The notes under the pieces: model-generated
Database searches by the model: none
What the model saw: the letters and a program-made list of their open reading frames with translations, nothing else
Told to the model about the DNA's origin: nothing
In this document: positions 1 to 6,770 of the stretch, one piece after another
How positions within the stretch are numbered: position 1 is the first letter of the stretch
How the letters are laid out: every line of letters begins with the position of its first letter
Virus record (IMG/VR): IMGVR_UViG_3300025151_000246
Span: 1 to 26,718 of that record
Direction: 5' to 3' (one strand)
Origin: a virus
DNA: 26,718 nucleotides
Made by a program: the position numbers and the translations under genes

Positions 1-462
1 TACAATACTCAAGGACAGTGGTTCCAAACTTTAGGAACTAAAATCCAAAAAGTATCTAACAAGATTCACCAAAAAACTCTTAGAGGTGGTGCTAACTTCT
101 TAGTATGTTCTCCAACAGTTGCAACTATCCTAGAATCTATTCCTGGATATGCTGCTAATACTGACGGTGACAAAATGGACTTTGCATTTGGTGTACAAAA
201 AGTAGGACAATTAAATGGTCGTTATAAAGTATACAAAAACCCTTACATGACTGAAAACACAATCCTATTAGGATATAGAGGTTCTCAGTTCTTGGAAACT
301 GGTGCTGTATATGCTCCTTATGTACCATTAATGATGACTCCTCTAGTATACGATCCAGTAACCTTTACACCACGTAAAGGAATTATGACTCGTTATGCTA
401 AGAAGATGATTCGTCCAGAATTCTACGGTAAGATTTTCGTTAGCGATTTAGCTACAGTATAG
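1..462 (+). CDS. Major capsid protein, gp23-like (C-terminal part, 5' end outside window)
   Basis: The frame is open from base 1 and ends with TAG at 460-462, giving about 153 C-terminal residues. It resembles the T4 gp23 major capsid protein, which forms the hexameric lattice of the phage head. Visible similarities are the GGANFLV segment followed by a helix, GRYKVYKNPY (T4 gp23 has GGKYRVYIDQY), the TILLGYRG strand, GAVYAPYVPL (T4: GIYYAPYVAL), then a DP..F.P..G..TRY segment near the end. An internal ATG at 175 is not the start, because gp23-like sequence continues upstream of it to the window edge. The gene is followed at once by a strong terminator, as expected for a very highly expressed gene. 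The family call is confident; the missing N-terminus prevents comment on prohead cleavage. Confidence 0.9.
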   Translation, partial: YNTQGQWFQTLGTKIQKVSNKIHQKTLRGGANFLVCSPTVATILESIPGYAANTDGDKMDFAFGVQKVGQLNGRYKVYKNPYMTENTILLGYRGSQFLETGAVYAPYVPLMMTPLVYDPVTFTPRKGIMTRYAKKMIRPEFYGKIFVSDLATV

Positions 463-486
463 TCTAATCTAGATTTCAAATAAATT

Positions 487-515
487 AAGAGAGGCCTTCG
501 GGCCTCTTTTTTTTT
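487..515 (+). terminator. Rho-independent terminator after the capsid gene
   Basis: GAGGCC and GGCCTC form a perfect 6 bp stem around a TTCG tetraloop. The stem can be extended by A-T and G-T pairs and is followed by an uninterrupted run of nine T. It lies 25 bases after the capsid stop codon and isolates that gene from phoH. Confidence 0.92.
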
Positions 516-538
516 GTTTCTTAAGTATATTTTTCTGA

Positions 539-550
539 TATTTATATATA
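539..550 (+). promoter_or_regulatory. T4-late-like promoter upstream of phoH
   Basis: TATTTATATATA lies between the terminator and the phoH-like gene. It shares the octamer TATTTATA with seven other intergenic sites in the window and resembles the T4 late core TATAAATA. No TTTG box lies 20 bases upstream. Assignment is by repeated occurrence and position only. Confidence 0.55.
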
Positions 551-571
551 AGAACAATAACGTTATTATAT

Positions 572-1258
572 ATGCCTTCAAACCACCATACCGACGATGT
601 ATTCGTCCAAAAAAGAAGACCAAAGAGACCAATTAAATTTAACGTACAACTTAACGAAGAACAAAAACAAGCAAAAGCTAAGATATTAGAAGCACCTATA
701 ACCGTTCTTAAAGGAATGGCCGGGAGCGGAAAAACTCTAGTAGCTACACAAGTAGCATTAGATATGTTATTTACCAAACAGGTAGAAAAGGTTATTATAA
801 CTAGGCCAACTGTAGCTAAGGAAGATATAGGCTTTCTACCAGGTGATATAAGGGAGAAAATGGACCCTTGGTTAGCACCAATCTATCACAATCTATTCAT
901 GCTATATAATGAAGCTAAAGTACGAAAGGAAATGGAAAATGGTAATATAGAAATAGTGCCATTCGCCTTTATGAGAGGAAGAACATTTTTAAATTCTTTT
1001 GTTATAGTAGATGAAGCACAGAATGTAACTCACTCACAAATGGAAACTGTAATAGGTAGACTAGGACAGGGTTCTAAAATGGTAATTTGCGGTGATTTAG
1101 CTCAAATTGATCTCAAAAATAAAAGAGATACAGGATTTTCTTTTCTTGCTAGATTAGAAGAACATGTAGAGGGATTTAAAACAGCTTCTTTAGAATATAA
1201 CCACAGACATCAAATAGTTGCACCGATATTAGAAGTATATAAAACCTTCAGGGATTAA
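572..1258 (+). CDS. phoH: PhoH-like P-loop ATPase
   Basis: This 228-residue protein is a phage-type PhoH family ATPase. It shows a Walker A motif GMAGSGKT at residues 48-55 and a Walker B/DEAQ-type motif VIVDEAQN at about 144-151 (D147, E148). The segments TRPTVAKEDIGFLPGD and MVICGDLAQID are also typical of the family, which is related to superfamily 1 helicase cores. The N-terminal 30 residues are basic and polar and may be an extension. PhoH-like genes are common in marine phages; their role is not settled, and nucleotide-dependent RNA or phosphate-stress functions have been proposed. The gene stands alone between a terminator and the next promoter. The ATG at 572 is chosen because it starts just after the promoter; no Shine-Dalgarno sequence is visible. 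The family call is confident, the biological role is not. Confidence 0.9.
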   Translation: MPSNHHTDDVFVQKRRPKRPIKFNVQLNEEQKQAKAKILEAPITVLKGMAGSGKTLVATQVALDMLFTKQVEKVIITRPTVAKEDIGFLPGDIREKMDPWLAPIYHNLFMLYNEAKVRKEMENGNIEIVPFAFMRGRTFLNSFVIVDEAQNVTHSQMETVIGRLGQGSKMVICGDLAQIDLKNKRDTGFSFLARLEEHVEGFKTASLEYNHRHQIVAPILEVYKTFRD

Positions 1259-1262
1259 TTGC

Positions 1263-1274
1263 TATTTATAAATA
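1263..1274 (+). promoter_or_regulatory. T4-late-like promoter with exact TATAAATA core
   Basis: TATTTATAAATA contains the exact T4 late core TATAAATA at 1267-1274, in the 28 bases between the phoH stop and the next ATG at 1287. With T4-like geometry transcription would start about 13 bases after the first T of the core, near 1280, leaving a leader of only a few bases. Confidence 0.65.
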
Positions 1275-1286
1275 AACTATACTAAG

Positions 1287-1739
1287 ATGCCTAAATACGC
1301 TAACTTCACATACTTTATAAGAGAAAGGGTTAAACTCGAAGGAGTTGAAAGGGGTACTAATGTTGAAATTAGAATTCCTAGCATCAGCTATGCTGATAAT
1401 AGAATAATGAATATTCCTGCCGGTCGTGATACTGAAGTAATTAATGTTGATAATCTACCAGGAGCAGGTACTTTTGTATCCAGTAGCATAAAATACGCAA
1501 GAATTACTAACCTATCAGATGATAATATTGATCTGCAAGTATCAGGCTCTACATCAACTCAACACTACCTACTATCACCAAGCGGTAGCTTTATGTTTAG
1601 TTCAGAATATGTAAATGAAGACTTTAATAGTTTTCAGTATGGGGATCTAAGGTCAATAAAAGCTAGATCGATAGGATCGGGAGATGATGGATTTAGTTCC
1701 ACATTAGGTTATTTTATAGCATTAACAGAAGAAGGATAA
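1287..1739 (+). CDS. Unknown beta-rich protein, probably virion-associated
   Basis: I do not recognise this 150-residue protein. It has no cysteine, no signal peptide and no membrane segment. Alternating hydrophobic and polar residues suggest an all-beta fold, for example AGRDTEVINVDNLPG, then YARITNLSDDNIDLQVSGS, then HYLLSPSGSFMFSSEYV. The C-terminal part is serine- and glycine-rich. It begins directly behind an exact T4-late-type promoter and ends six bases before the neck gene at 1746, so it is probably the first gene of the late neck/tail operon and may be a head or neck decoration protein. That role is inferred from position only. Confidence 0.7.
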   Translation: MPKYANFTYFIRERVKLEGVERGTNVEIRIPSISYADNRIMNIPAGRDTEVINVDNLPGAGTFVSSSIKYARITNLSDDNIDLQVSGSTSTQHYLLSPSGSFMFSSEYVNEDFNSFQYGDLRSIKARSIGSGDDGFSSTLGYFIALTEEG

Positions 1740-1745
1740 TAGAAT

Positions 1746-2960
1746 ATGTCACACCCTACCACAGATATAGAAATTTGGGACGGTTCAACCAACTTTATAG
1801 CTGGTGAATCTACTCCTTTTGGATTTTTTGATGACGATTTAGCATTCCAAGAAGATGCTCCTAAGGTCGCAAGGTATTGTGCTGAAAAACTAGGGTGGCC
1901 TGTATTAGATATAGAATTAAACGAAAGACAATTTTATACTGCTTTTGAAGAAGCGGTAGCAGCATACAGTAAAGAAGTTCTCGAATTTATTGCTGCTGAA
2001 AATATGTCTAATCAACAAATTGGAGGAAGTGCTGGAGGGAATTCCGTTAACCAGACTCTCTATAAACCAAGTTTACAAAGTGTTATTTCATTTAGTAAAC
2101 AGTACGGCATGGAAGCAGGAGTGGGAGGAGATGTTGATATGCTTAGCGCTCTTATAGATTTAGTACCTGGAGAACAGGATTACGATTTAGAATCACTAAT
2201 AGGAACAGGAATAGAAATAAGAAAAGTATTTTACGAAGCACCACCTGCAATTTTAAGATACTTTGATCCATATGCAGGTACAGGTACAGGCATACAATCT
2301 TTAATGGATGCATTTGACTTTGGTTCATTCTCTCCAGGAGTAAATTTCCTACTAATGCCTGCATCTTACGATATGATGAAAATACAGGCTATAGAATTTA
2401 ATGATCAAATAAGAAGATCTGCTTATACTTTTGAAATAAATAATAATAAACTAAGAATATTTCCAGTTCCAAAATCAGCAGGAAAACTAAAAATACAGTA
2501 TTATAGTTTAGAAGATAAAAGTGATGCATATGTAAACGATGCAGTTAGCTTTGCAGCAACTGCTAATAACAGTGGTACAGTCAATGGATCAGGTGGAGGG
2601 ACTTCTACAACAGGTATAACTACAAATATATCGAACGCAAACGCACCATTCTTAGAATACTCAGCAATAAACGATATAGGTAGACAGTGGATTTTTAAGT
2701 ATGCTGTCGCTACTTGTAAAGAAATGCTAGCTTATGTAAGAGGTAAGTACCAAACAGTACCAGTTCCTGGCTCGGAAGTAACTATGAACGCTGCTGATTT
2801 ATTAGCTGATGCAAGAGATGAAAAAGTATTTTTAGTAGAGGATATGAAAGCAACGATGCAGACAGCTTCTTTAACTAATCAATTAGAATTAGCAGCAACA
2901 CAAACAAAATATATTAATGATGCAATGCAAGGGGTGCCAATGCATGTTTACGTAGGATAA
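1746..2960 (+). CDS. Neck protein, gp13-like (head completion)
   Basis: This 404-residue protein probably corresponds to T4 gp13, a neck protein that closes the portal after DNA packaging and prepares the head for the tail. Supporting features are its place at the head of a gp14-like/gp15-like series, an N-terminal segment about a helix that inserts into the particle (YCAEKLGWPVLDIELNERQF followed by a long acidic helix), and a middle portion with the pattern seen in marine T4-like neck proteins: YDLESLIGTGIEIRKVFYE, a loop with FDPYAG, and RSAYTFEINNNKLRIFPVP. A glycine/serine/threonine-rich linker sits at about residues 275-297. The protein is longer than T4 gp13 (about 309 residues). Its stop codon shares a base with the next start (TAATG). 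Family similarity is moderate; the order of genes is the main support. Confidence 0.65.
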   Translation: MSHPTTDIEIWDGSTNFIAGESTPFGFFDDDLAFQEDAPKVARYCAEKLGWPVLDIELNERQFYTAFEEAVAAYSKEVLEFIAAENMSNQQIGGSAGGNSVNQTLYKPSLQSVISFSKQYGMEAGVGGDVDMLSALIDLVPGEQDYDLESLIGTGIEIRKVFYEAPPAILRYFDPYAGTGTGIQSLMDAFDFGSFSPGVNFLLMPASYDMMKIQAIEFNDQIRRSAYTFEINNNKLRIFPVPKSAGKLKIQYYSLEDKSDAYVNDAVSFAATANNSGTVNGSGGGTSTTGITTNISNANAPFLEYSAINDIGRQWIFKYAVATCKEMLAYVRGKYQTVPVPGSEVTMNAADLLADARDEKVFLVEDMKATMQTASLTNQLELAATQTKYINDAMQGVPMHVYVG

Positions 2961-3265
2961 TGAAAATATTTGACTTAATATCAGAAATACAATTCTCAGT
3001 TTACCAAGCAATGGTAAGAATAGGACACAGTGAAGACGTAACCGTTCAGGACATTGGAGAAATGTTAAGGGCAATGCCTGGGGTGTTAACTGTAGGACAG
3101 GTTTCTCATAATAGCGATAACAATACTGCTATAATGAAAGTAAAGTTATTAACAACAAAACCCGCTAGTGAAGCCTTTGCATCATTTAAGAATACTTCTA
3201 TACAAAGAATACCAGAAGTAAAAAAGGTAGAAGTTGCAGATAAAACAATTGAAAAGAAAAAATAA
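2960..3265 (+). CDS. Small alpha/beta protein of unknown function
   Basis: This 101-residue protein is translationally coupled to the neck gene through TAATG. The order of predicted elements (N-terminal helix, TVQDIGEMLRAMPGVLTVGQ as helix then strand, AIMKVKLLTTKP strand, a second amphipathic helix, then PEVKKVEVADK strand) suggests a ferredoxin-like or ACT-like fold, and the C-terminus is lysine-rich. I cannot name a family. It lies between gp13-like and gp14-like genes, where T4 has none, so it may be a neck-assembly partner; this is inference from position. Confidence 0.7.
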   Translation: MKIFDLISEIQFSVYQAMVRIGHSEDVTVQDIGEMLRAMPGVLTVGQVSHNSDNNTAIMKVKLLTTKPASEAFASFKNTSIQRIPEVKKVEVADKTIEKKK

Positions 3266-3268
3266 CAT

Positions 3269-3757
3269 ATGCTATTCGGCAGCCAAAAAGATTTTAATGT
3301 TCTCTCAACTCACATTAGTAGAGAAATACTTCAACATATAGTAGAGCAAGAAATTGGCTACTACAAACTATCTTTAACCGATACTCAAGCAAATTTATAC
3401 GGAGAAGCCACCGATAAAGTATACCTAGACCCAGTAAAACTAAATTGTCTTATTACAAGAGGAGATCAAGTAATAAATGTTGATGAATTTGGTCCTGATT
3501 TAGGTAGAGATGCTTCTTTTGCTTTTACTAGACAAGATTTAGTAGATGCAAATACTGTACCTGAAGTAGGGGATATAGTACTATGGCATGAAGATTATTA
3601 CGAAGTAGATACAGTTAGAGAGAACCAATTATTTGTAGGTAGAGACAGTAGCTACAATCTAACTGATTACGGTCATAGATTCGGTTCTTCCGTATCTATT
3701 ATAGTAGATTGTCACTTAACAAGAACAGATAAAGTAGGAATAACAAGAGCACGTTAA
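3269..3757 (+). CDS. Neck protein, gp14-like
   Basis: This 162-residue protein resembles T4 gp14, which with gp13 forms the neck joining head and tail. The matching region runs from about residue 58 onward. VYLDPVKLNCLI and the acidic DEFGPDLGRD segment correspond to the gp14 region that describes a dimer interface, and PEVGDIVLWHEDYYEVDTV parallels the gp14 segment PKEGDLIYFPMDNSLFEIN. It is shorter than T4 gp14 (256 residues) and lacks the T4 C-terminal extension. It lies three bases after the preceding gene and three bases before the gp15-like gene, in the same order as T4 genes 13-14-15. Confidence 0.75.
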   Translation: MLFGSQKDFNVLSTHISREILQHIVEQEIGYYKLSLTDTQANLYGEATDKVYLDPVKLNCLITRGDQVINVDEFGPDLGRDASFAFTRQDLVDANTVPEVGDIVLWHEDYYEVDTVRENQLFVGRDSSYNLTDYGHRFGSSVSIIVDCHLTRTDKVGITRAR

Positions 3758-3760
3758 TAA

Positions 3761-5020
3761 ATGGCTAAGAAAACTAAAATACTACCTAAAAGACAGTCAC
3801 AATTATCACAAGCTGCTATTGATACATATAATAATGCTCAAAAGCAACCTACTCCTGATGTAATTCGTAAAAATAGAGGGTATCAACGCTCGGTTAAAAA
3901 CGATGATGTTAAGCAATTTAGTATCGGTCTTAGAGATATAGATGAAACAATCATATATTACTTTAACAACGTAATTAAACCATCAGTCTTACAGAACGGC
4001 AAGCGAATAAATGTACCAGTCTTATACGGATCTCCAGAAAGATGGAAAGCAGTACAGGCAGATGGATTCTACCGTGATAAAAACGGTAAGATACAGACAC
4101 CTCTCATTATGTTTAAAAGAGATTCTATTGAAAAAAACAGGTCTTTAGGTAATAAAATGGATGCTAACAATCCAAATAACTTTGCTATCTTTCAAAAACG
4201 TTACTCTAAGAAGAATGTGTACGATAGATTCTCTACTTTAAATAATAGAGACGAAGTAAAAGAGTTATACGGGGTTATCATACCTGATTATGTTAATATT
4301 ACCTATTCTTGCATTATATTTACAGAATATGTAGAACAGATGAATAAAATAGTAGAATCTATTAACTTTGCATCAGATGCTTACTGGGGAGACCCAGAAA
4401 AATTTAACTTCAGAGCAATGATAGACAGTTATACTACTACAACTGAGGTAAATCAAGGTCAAGATCGTACAGTTAAGACTAATTTTAGTATAAATATGAT
4501 GGGACATATAGTTCCCGATAGTATTAACACCTCTATAGCTAATATGAATAAGTTTTACAGTAAATCTGCTGTCAAATTTGGCTTAGAAGTTGCAGGAACA
4601 GAAGAAATATTTACAAGAAAAGCAGGAACACCAGCAAAAGCTTCCTCAGCAGGTAGATTTTACGATTCCATCACTGGGAAAATACAGACTACGATACAAT
4701 CTAGCGGAATGACTGATGAAGAAAGAACTTATCTTGCATTATCTACTATTATAGATACAAATAACCAGAGCTTTAGTGTAAATACCGGAGACAATAGTAT
4801 TACATTTGAAAATGTTACTATAGCTACACCACCACCCAACTTCCCAGCCTTACAAGTAGATGATTTCCAAGTATTTATTAATGGACTTGTAGTTGAACCA
4901 TCAGCTATTACGTCGATTTCACAAGTTGGCAGTAATGTAGTGATAGATTTTGGAACTGGATTAGACTATACTATAACAGATCAGATGGAAATAACAGCTG
5001 TAGGTAAATTTGAAGTATAA
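3761..5020 (+). CDS. Tail completion / sheath stabiliser, gp15-like, with C-terminal beta domain
   Basis: This 419-residue protein resembles T4 gp15, the hexameric ring that caps the contractile tail and joins it to the neck. The matching core spans about residues 50-275: RINVPVLYGSPERW (T4: RVPITYAS), YVNITYSCIIFTEYVEQMNK (T4: YELSIFTRYEDDMFQ), FRAMIDSYTTTTEV (T4: FKRDIKIVLMSA) and VKTNFSINMMGHIVPD (T4: IEWSLTFEVNGWMYPP). T4 gp15 has 272 residues; the extra length here is a polar N-terminal tail of about 45 residues and a C-terminal beta domain at about 365-419 (VFINGLVVEP ... VVIDFGTGLDY ... GKFEV). Such short beta domains look like add-on virion modules. The gene overlaps the next one by TAATG. 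Confidence 0.8.
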   Translation: MAKKTKILPKRQSQLSQAAIDTYNNAQKQPTPDVIRKNRGYQRSVKNDDVKQFSIGLRDIDETIIYYFNNVIKPSVLQNGKRINVPVLYGSPERWKAVQADGFYRDKNGKIQTPLIMFKRDSIEKNRSLGNKMDANNPNNFAIFQKRYSKKNVYDRFSTLNNRDEVKELYGVIIPDYVNITYSCIIFTEYVEQMNKIVESINFASDAYWGDPEKFNFRAMIDSYTTTTEVNQGQDRTVKTNFSINMMGHIVPDSINTSIANMNKFYSKSAVKFGLEVAGTEEIFTRKAGTPAKASSAGRFYDSITGKIQTTIQSSGMTDEERTYLALSTIIDTNNQSFSVNTGDNSITFENVTIATPPPNFPALQVDDFQVFINGLVVEPSAITSISQVGSNVVIDFGTGLDYTITDQMEITAVGKFEV

Positions 5021-5304
5021 TGGCACAGATATTTTGGGAGCAAATACGAAATGAATTACCAGATGCAGGAGAATTTTTAACCGGCTCTTTAAGTGTGTCT
5101 GGTTCTTTTTCAACTACGGGTTCTTTAACTGTAGATTTAAACGGAGCAGATAACGTATTTAGTATATCAGTAGCAGGTGAAGAGAAAGTAAAAGTCAACA
5201 CAGCAGGTACATTACAATTAGTATCTCAATCTTCAACTCCTACTGCAACTCAAGGAGGAATGTTCTACAGTTCAAGCAACGAATTTTATTTAGGTTTTTC
5301 TTAA
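5020..5304 (+). CDS. Small beta-rich virion or fibre-associated protein
   Basis: This 94-residue protein is coupled to the gp15-like gene by TAATG. After a short helix (FWEQIRNELPDAGEFL) it has strand-forming GSLSVSGSFSTTGSLTVDL and a Ser/Thr-rich C-terminus ending in FYSSSNEFYLGFS. The style matches the N-terminal and shaft segments of the larger fibre-type proteins downstream, so it is probably a small fibre or baseplate-attached component. No family is recognised and no enzyme motif is present. Confidence 0.7.
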   Translation: MAQIFWEQIRNELPDAGEFLTGSLSVSGSFSTTGSLTVDLNGADNVFSISVAGEEKVKVNTAGTLQLVSQSSTPTATQGGMFYSSSNEFYLGFS

Positions 5305-5312
5305 ATTAAACA

Positions 5313-5353
5313 TATTTATTAACATATACGAAAGAATTTATAAATTTATAAAG
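5313..5353 (+). promoter_or_regulatory. Late-type promoter region upstream of first fibre gene
   Basis: The 61-base gap holds TATTTATT at 5313-5320 and two further cores, TATAAATT at 5339-5346 and TATAAAG at 5347-5353. The second pair lies 13-27 bases before the ATG at 5366, the same spacing as at the exact TATAAATA site at 1267. Which core is used cannot be told by eye. Confidence 0.45.
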
Positions 5354-5365
5354 TAATCAACAAAC

Positions 5366-6442
5366 ATGGCAACTTGGAAAAAACTACTGGTATCCGGATC
5401 AGCGATATCACAACTTAATAACGACGCTGGATATTTAACTTCAGCAACAGCATTTAACGCATTTGTTACAGCTTCTGTAAATGGAGTACCATTAATTGCA
5501 GATAGTACAACAGATACATTAAGTTTTGTGACTGGATCAGCAGGAGCTGGTTTGACAATCGTCGGAACATCAGGTACAGACACCATCACTTTTGATTTAT
5601 CTTCAATTCCTAACACTTCATTAGCAAATGATGGAATTACTATTGCAGGAAATGATATTTCTTTAGGTGGTTCTATTTCAGCAGCAACAATCTTTACAGG
5701 TACTAACGTAGTATCGATGTCTTTAGATGCAGATTTAGCTACATTTAGTTTACCTGCTAGCACAACTATCTCATCTTTTGGTGCCAGTTTGATAGACGAT
5801 GCAGATGCTGCAGCAGCAAGAACTACTTTAGGAGTGGATGCAGCAGGCACTGATAATTCAACTGATGTTACTTTAGATACATCATCTCATAATTATTTAT
5901 CACTATCTGGTCAAGAAATCACCTTAGGTCAAATCGATATTTCTGATGACACTAACTTTGCCGTTTCAGATACTTCTGGTCAGACCGGTATTGATTTAAC
6001 ACTAACTGGCGATACTCTATCTGGTACATTAGTAGGTTTAGGAACAGGAGCTTCTCCTCAGTTTACAAACTTAACTCTTTCTGGTAACTTAACCGTACAG
6101 GGAGATACTATAAACGCTAATGTAACTAATTTAGATATTGAAGATCGTTACATTCTTCTTAACTCTGGTTCTTCTACTATTGGAGATTCAGGTATTGTAT
6201 TTGGAGGTTCTAATGGAGTTGCACAATCAGGAGCTGCATTAATATGGGATGCTAGTCACAACGGTAATGACGGACGAGCTGCTGTTGTAAATAACATGGC
6301 ATCAAATGCGACTGGAGACCAAACTCCTAACTACCACCTAGTAGGTGCTTTTTCAGGATCGGCAGCAAATGCAGCAACAGCACAAGCAGATCACCTAGGA
6401 AACATCAGAGTGTTGGGTGGAGAGATATTTATTTACGTATAG
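5366..6442 (+). CDS. Tail-fibre-type structural protein
   Basis: This 358-residue protein begins MATWKKLLVSGSAISQL, the same N-terminal plan as the collagen-like fibre at 6771 (MPNWKKLITSGS). The shared N-terminus may attach both to a common virion site. The rest is almost cysteine-free, rich in Thr, Ser, Gly, Ala and Asp, and built from short strands, for example LSGNLTVQGDTINANVTNLD at about 234-253, followed by IEDRYILLNSGSSTIGDSG and a compact C-terminal segment ending in LGGEIFIYV. The pattern is typical of trimeric phage fibre shafts. There is no catalytic motif, signal peptide or chaperone domain. It follows a late-type promoter region. Fibre type is a moderate call; the receptor is unknown. 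Confidence 0.7.
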   Translation: MATWKKLLVSGSAISQLNNDAGYLTSATAFNAFVTASVNGVPLIADSTTDTLSFVTGSAGAGLTIVGTSGTDTITFDLSSIPNTSLANDGITIAGNDISLGGSISAATIFTGTNVVSMSLDADLATFSLPASTTISSFGASLIDDADAAAARTTLGVDAAGTDNSTDVTLDTSSHNYLSLSGQEITLGQIDISDDTNFAVSDTSGQTGIDLTLTGDTLSGTLVGLGTGASPQFTNLTLSGNLTVQGDTINANVTNLDIEDRYILLNSGSSTIGDSGIVFGGSNGVAQSGAALIWDASHNGNDGRAAVVNNMASNATGDQTPNYHLVGAFSGSAANAATAQADHLGNIRVLGGEIFIYV

Positions 6443-6473
6443 AATTTAATAACAATAAGTTATAGTGTTTTTT

Positions 6474-6647
6474 ATGGGATTAATTGATAAAGTAAGTCCG
6501 AAGCCTAAAAAGGCAGAAGGATTAACTAAAGAAGAATCAGAATTTATATTAGCTAAATTAAGAACAGCTACTTATAAAGGAGAAGAATTCGAAATGTTTT
6601 ATACAATTTTTCGCAAAATTGGACAGCATATAAAAACTCTTAAATAA
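6474..6647 (+). CDS. Small helical protein of unknown function
   Basis: I chose the ATG at 6474, giving 57 residues (MGLIDKVSPKPKKAEGLT...). An in-frame GTG at 6465 would add only MFF before it and is less likely. The protein is a basic linker followed by two amphipathic helices (TKEESEFILAKLRTATYKG and EEFEMFYTIFRKIGQHIKTL). A terminator-like hairpin follows four bases after the stop. Small helical genes of this kind sit beside fibre genes in marine T4-like phages; the function is not known to me. Confidence 0.7.
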   Translation: MGLIDKVSPKPKKAEGLTKEESEFILAKLRTATYKGEEFEMFYTIFRKIGQHIKTLK

Positions 6648-6651
6648 ACAG

Positions 6652-6671
6652 AAAGTCCTTCGGGACTTTTT
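6652..6671 (+). terminator. Terminator-like hairpin with TTCG loop
   Basis: AAAGTCC and GGACTTT pair perfectly over 7 bp around a TTCG tetraloop, the same loop as the terminator after the capsid gene. The T tract is short (five T, partly within the stem), so termination may be partial. A late-type promoter box starts three bases later. Confidence 0.7.
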
Positions 6672-6673
6672 GC

Positions 6674-6685
6674 TATTTATAATTA
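6674..6685 (+). promoter_or_regulatory. T4-late-like promoter for the collagen-like fibre gene
   Basis: TATTTATAATTA directly follows the hairpin terminator. It would produce a leader of roughly 80 bases before the ATG at 6771, much longer than at the other late-type promoters, and that leader contains a foldable RNA element. Confidence 0.5.
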
Positions 6686-6706
6686 TATTTCGTATTATAT
6701 ACGTTT

Positions 6707-6760
6707 ATTATTGGCCCGAAAGGGAAGTGGGCTAGAGTATTTCTAGTTACCAACCGTAAT
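6707..6760 (+). other. Possible structured RNA leader (three-way junction)
   Basis: In the leader of the fibre gene, ATTA+TTGG (6707-6714) can pair with CCAA (6750-6753) and TAAT (6757-6760) across a CCG bulge. This closes a junction holding CCC-GAAA-GGG (6715-6724, a GNRA tetraloop) and CTAGA-GTATT-TCTAG (6732-6746). An alternative GCCC (6714-6717) with GGGC (6729-6732) pairing excludes both outer helices, so two states are possible. A further small hairpin CGTAT-TAT-ATACG lies at 6691-6703. I do not recognise a known riboswitch or ribozyme core. Evidence is base pairing seen in a single sequence only. Confidence 0.35.
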
Positions 6761-6770
6761 ATAAAATGAT

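Noticed and set aside
5338-5850. Minus-strand open frame over the fibre-type gene.
   Set aside because: It lies wholly opposite a strongly supported gene, with no separate start context and a low-complexity product.
6465-6473. GTG start at 6465 for the small helical protein.
   Set aside because: The ATG at 6474 is three codons downstream, in frame, and a stronger start; no ribosome site favours the GTG.
6707-6760. Self-cleaving ribozyme or known riboswitch.
   Set aside because: The hammerhead core CTGATGA and other cores I know are absent; only generic pairing is seen.
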